A stretch of DNA of 64,000 bases from positions 186,001-250,000 of the forward strand of contig CAWHCN010000023.1 in the NCBI GenBank assembly GCA_963827935.1, written 5' to 3'. Shown here piece by piece: positions 61,725 through 64,000 of this stretch. The DNA comes from DATFNV01 sp963827935. Its GTDB lineage: Bacteria > Planctomycetota > Planctomycetia > Gemmatales > Gemmataceae. Positions within the stretch are counted from its first letter, which is position 1; the number at the start of each line of letters is the position of its first letter. Both the position numbers and the translations under genes were made by a program. The notes beneath the pieces are model-generated. The model ran no database searches. It worked only from the letters and a program-made list of their open reading frames with translations, and was not told the origin of the DNA.

Positions 61725-62247
61725 ACCGTTAGCGGAGGAGTTGTTCGCGTCCCGCCGGCCGCCGGCGCCTGTCCCCACTACGCCGCCGCACAACGACGAG
61801 ACCGCGGCCCGGGCCCATGCCCGGAGCCGGGCTGAGCCGCAAGGCAGCGACCAGGAGCAGGAAGACAGGCCGGATCTCCGGGGGGCGTACCGGGCGTTTG
61901 GGCGCGCGTGGCCGAACGCCCTGCCCGCGCTGGTCATCTACTTTAACGCGGCCGAGCGCCGGAAGTTCGGCAAGAGGAAAGCTCAGGTTCAGTACGAGCA
62001 CCTGGACAGCGACGACCCGGCGAGCGAAGGCTTGGCCGAGGACGGGCAGTCCTTCTCCTTCGTCGTCGCCGGCGCTCGCGGCATGATGCGCGTCACCATC
62101 CGCGGCCGGCAGCTCGAAGAAGGCTACGATCTGATCGTCGCTCACCGCATGCCGTGGATCAGGTGCGTGGACCGGGATTTCGGGCAGGGCGATGGCCAGG
62201 TTATCACCTCGGTGGAGATAGAGGCGGTGCAGGAAGAGGAAACGTAG
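61708..62247 (+). CDS. Hypothetical protein coupled to the relaxase
   Basis: The protein has 179 residues. ATG 61708 lies inside the last 17 bases of the relaxase gene, with aggag upstream, so the two are translationally coupled. The N-terminal third is disordered-looking (PVPTTPPHNDETAARAHARS). The C-terminal part is compact: GAYRAFGRAWPNALPALVIY, FSFVVAGARGMMRVTIRGRQ and EGYDLIVAHRMPWIRCVDRD. No family is recognised. Tight coupling suggests a partner or accessory of the relaxase. Confidence 0.6.
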   Translation: MPMPDRPLAEELFASRRPPAPVPTTPPHNDETAARAHARSRAEPQGSDQEQEDRPDLRGAYRAFGRAWPNALPALVIYFNAAERRKFGKRKAQVQYEHLDSDDPASEGLAEDGQSFSFVVAGARGMMRVTIRGRQLEEGYDLIVAHRMPWIRCVDRDFGQGDGQVITSVEIEAVQEEET

Positions 62248-62341
62248 CCGTTCTCGCCGACGACATCGGCCAGCGTCGCGGCGGGCGCGGTCTGATCGAT
62301 GGATGTCATGGCTTGTTCCTCACTGTTGGAGTGAAGGCCGC

Positions 62342-62527
62342 TCACCAGGAGCGGCCTCCGAGATGGGCGCCTTCGAGGCCGAAGAGCTGCTCGGCCTGAT
62401 AGCCGACCGGCAGGCCGTCGTTGTCGAAGCGCAGTGGGGTGGTCTGGATGAGGTCGCGGATGTCCTGGGGGTCCCAGGCGTCGTCGTCGAAGAATTCGCA
62501 GAGCGGGATGTCGTAGGAATGAGTCAT
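62342..62527 (-). CDS. Small acidic hypothetical protein
   Basis: The protein has 61 residues. From Met 62527 it reads MTHSYDIPLCEFFDDDAWDP and QDIRDLIQTTPLRFDNDGLP, ending LGGRSW. It is acidic and without membrane segments. The MTHS start is shared with the methyltransferase N-terminus at 63764, and gagaaagcc lies upstream. Small acidic proteins are common on plasmids; function unknown. Confidence 0.5.
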   Translation of the reverse strand: MTHSYDIPLCEFFDDDAWDPQDIRDLIQTTPLRFDNDGLPVGYQAEQLFGLEGAHLGGRSW

Positions 62528-62968
62528 GGGCTTTCTCCTGGCTTTACATTGCAGGCCGCCCCATGCGGCCTTTTCGGGGTCGAACTCAAGCCGCCCCAGT
62601 CCGGAGGCGTAGCGCACCTGCAAGCGAAAGGCCGAGGGTCCCGCAGGGAAACGGCCTTGGCAGCTTGTCAGGCTCCGGCGGGTGGCTTAAGACCCCGAAC
62701 CGAATGGCCGTGGGGGCGACAGAGAAAGGACAAGACAGGAGAAAGCGGCCTGGATGAGAACCTAGACAGCCCGGGGTTGCGAGTGGGGGCGCGGTGAGAG
62801 GGCCGGGAGCCGGCGGATCTGTGCAGGACCAGCCGCTGCCGTTGCCGTCGGCGGGGAGGCGGGCGCTGGGGTGAGCGCTCGGAGAAGGGGCGCCCGGAGG
62901 ATCAGGGCTCGTGGGCGATGCACTTGTCCTTTTGCTTGACGGTTAGAGTGTCATCGGTGCGTCCGTGG
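62528..62968. other. Intergenic stretch with no recognisable gene
   Basis: Open frames here are GC-driven, with no ribosome-binding site or protein-like composition. No repeat or hairpin with a T run was noticed. Confidence 0.5.
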
Positions 62969-63764
62969 TCAAGCGGTCTTCAAGGCGTTGCGGATGCGCT
63001 CGCATGCATACTCGAAATACACCGGGTCCTGCTCGATGCCGACAAAGCGCTTGCCCGCCTGGATGCAGGCGACGCCGGTCGTGCCGCTGCCCATGAACGG
63101 GTCGCAGATCGTGCGGGCGCGGGTGGAGCGGCAGAAATAGGCCACCTGCTGGAGAGGCCGTGGACAAGGCACGGGATTGTCACCCTGATAGCCGTCGTAG
63201 GGCCTCAGGTCGGCCACGTGCCAGTCCGTGGGCAACTCGTGATGGACGAGTGATCGGTCGCTCCAGAAAATCACCGGGTCCCAGCTGAGGCAGTTGCTCC
63301 TGCCGGGCGCGCTGGGTAGAGCTTGCAGGCAGCGATGATGCGGTAGCCCTTGGGGAAGTACTCGTGCCACCGATCGGCCTTGAGGGGGCTCTGCCACACG
63401 AAGCACGGACCGCCGTTGGTGAGGCGGGTGAGCTGCGGCACCAGCCGGGTCATCATGCCGGCGTACTCCTCGGCGCGTCATCGTAGGTGCGGTACTTGAA
63501 GCCGATGCCGTAGGGCGGGTCAGTGACCACGCCCTCGACGGCCTCCAGCTTCGACATGATGTCGAAACAGTCGCCGTTGTACAGGGTCGCCGGGCCGATC
63601 CGCACCCTGCGGACGGGTTGGGTCAGCGGCACCGGGCTGGCAGTGACCGGCGCCAGGGGCAGCCTGGCGTAGATCGGCTTGGCCGTCCCGGCCTGGGCGG
63701 GCGAGGCGGACATGCTCAGGCATGCGGCGTAAAAGGGATCGATAGCGGCGAGTGAGTGGGTCAT
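62969..63764 (-). CDS. Class-beta DNA methyltransferase (N6-A/N4-C type), two frameshifts
   Basis: ATG 63764 is preceded by ggag. The catalytic motif IV appears first (GVVTDPPYGIGFKYRTYDDA) and the AdoMet-binding motif I near the C-terminus (TICDPFMGSGTTGVACIQAG), the order of class-beta enzymes. AGKRFVGIEQDPVYFEYACE supplies the next acidic motif. The middle reads EYAGMMTRLVPQLTRLTNGG, PCFVWQSPLKADRWHEYFPK and DPVIFWSDRS. A missing base near 63475 and an indel near 63310 split these. The corrected length is about 264 residues. It methylates adenine N6 or cytosine N4; no restriction partner is adjacent, so an orphan or plasmid-protective role is likely. Confidence 0.75.
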
Positions 63765-63985
63765 AACAGTCTCCTTTCTTCGGTTTCCTCGTTGTTGAGT
63801 TCGGCGAGGTAGTGTTTTCCGGCCACGCACAGGGCGTAGTGGAAGTCCTCACTGTCGGCGTCGCACATATGCATGGCGTCGGCCAGGAGGTCGGTCAGGC
63901 AGACGAAACGGTCATCATCGGAGTACCCGGAAAGGGCCTTACGGCAACGCTCGACGCGCTCACGAATCAAGGGATCGGTCGTCAT
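63761..63985 (-). CDS. Small hypothetical protein coupled to the methyltransferase
   Basis: The protein has 74 residues: MTTDPLIRERVERCRKALSG, VCLTDLLADAMHMCDADSED and FHYALCVAGKHYLAELNNEE. Its TGA overlaps the methyltransferase ATG as ATGA (63764-63761), so translation is coupled. It is helical and acidic. The pattern of a short protein tracking cells by Leu/His resembles small plasmid proteins of unknown function. Confidence 0.6.
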   Translation of the reverse strand: MTTDPLIRERVERCRKALSGYSDDDRFVCLTDLLADAMHMCDADSEDFHYALCVAGKHYLAELNNEETEERRLL

Positions 63986-64000
63986 GGCAGACCCTTTCCA

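Noticed and set aside
58881..61937. Minus-strand frames of 363 and 314 codons opposite the relaxase
   Set aside because: They are shadows of the MobF gene, which has catalytic Tyr, His and helicase motifs.
62142..62309. Short minus-strand frame beginning MTSIDQTAPAATLAD
   Set aside because: It overlaps the end of the gene coupled to the relaxase on the other strand and becomes non-protein-like after 30 residues.

Overview
The window looks like part of a Planctomycete genome (Gemmatales/Isosphaerales type). The DNA is GC-rich, and it carries a BBP7-family outer-membrane beta-barrel gene, a very large mosaic surface protein (CARDB, putative-Ig, dockerin, RHS and MBG modules) with a buried HEVGHILGF metalloprotease motif, and many lone regulators and mobile genes. 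This is inference from protein families; no rRNA is present.

Layout. 1-3403: two head-to-tail copies of an IS110-family element (the first cut by the window edge) inserted into a giant surface-protein gene. 3404-35173: the rest of that gene, about 10,600 codons, running from tandem ~282-residue beta repeats through CARDB, Ig-like, beta-propeller and dockerin modules to an RHS cassette with a nuclease-like tip, a metalloprotease-like module and seven MBG repeats. It is broken by many single-base indels, most densely at 10.95-27.5 kb. 35.7-38.2 kb: a BBP7 beta-barrel gene, and on the minus strand a secreted beta-propeller glycosidase-like gene preceded by a short overlapping leader ORF. 38.5 kb: tRNA-Phe(GAA) with a terminator, then a truncated DUF2000-like tail. 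39-46.4 kb: a defence-like island with a nuclease-STAND ATPase (Avs-like), an IS3 element that appears to have landed in its 3' end and whose transposase is fused to a primase-type CHC2 zinc finger, and a DUF4365 plus helical-repeat protein. 46.8-47.6 kb: a PIN-domain toxin/antitoxin pair.

47.8-64 kb: the backbone of a mobilisable plasmid or integrated element. A minus-strand operon holds an AAA ATPase, a ParB-like protein, a VirD4/TraG coupling protein and several small membrane proteins, with an operator-like inverted repeat in front of it. A plus-strand MobF (TrwC/TraI-like) relaxase-helicase follows a probable oriT. An ECF sigma factor, a class-beta DNA methyltransferase and small hypothetical genes complete it. 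The coupling protein, relaxase and ParB would act together in DNA transfer and maintenance; no mating-pair channel genes lie in the window.

Quality caveat. Many genes here (IS110 transposases, giant protein, BBP7, coupling protein, ATPase, methyltransferase, DUF4365 gene) carry isolated one-base frameshifts after which the same protein family resumes in another frame. That pattern fits uncorrected long-read errors better than decay, so where a gene is described as frameshifted the biological gene may be intact.
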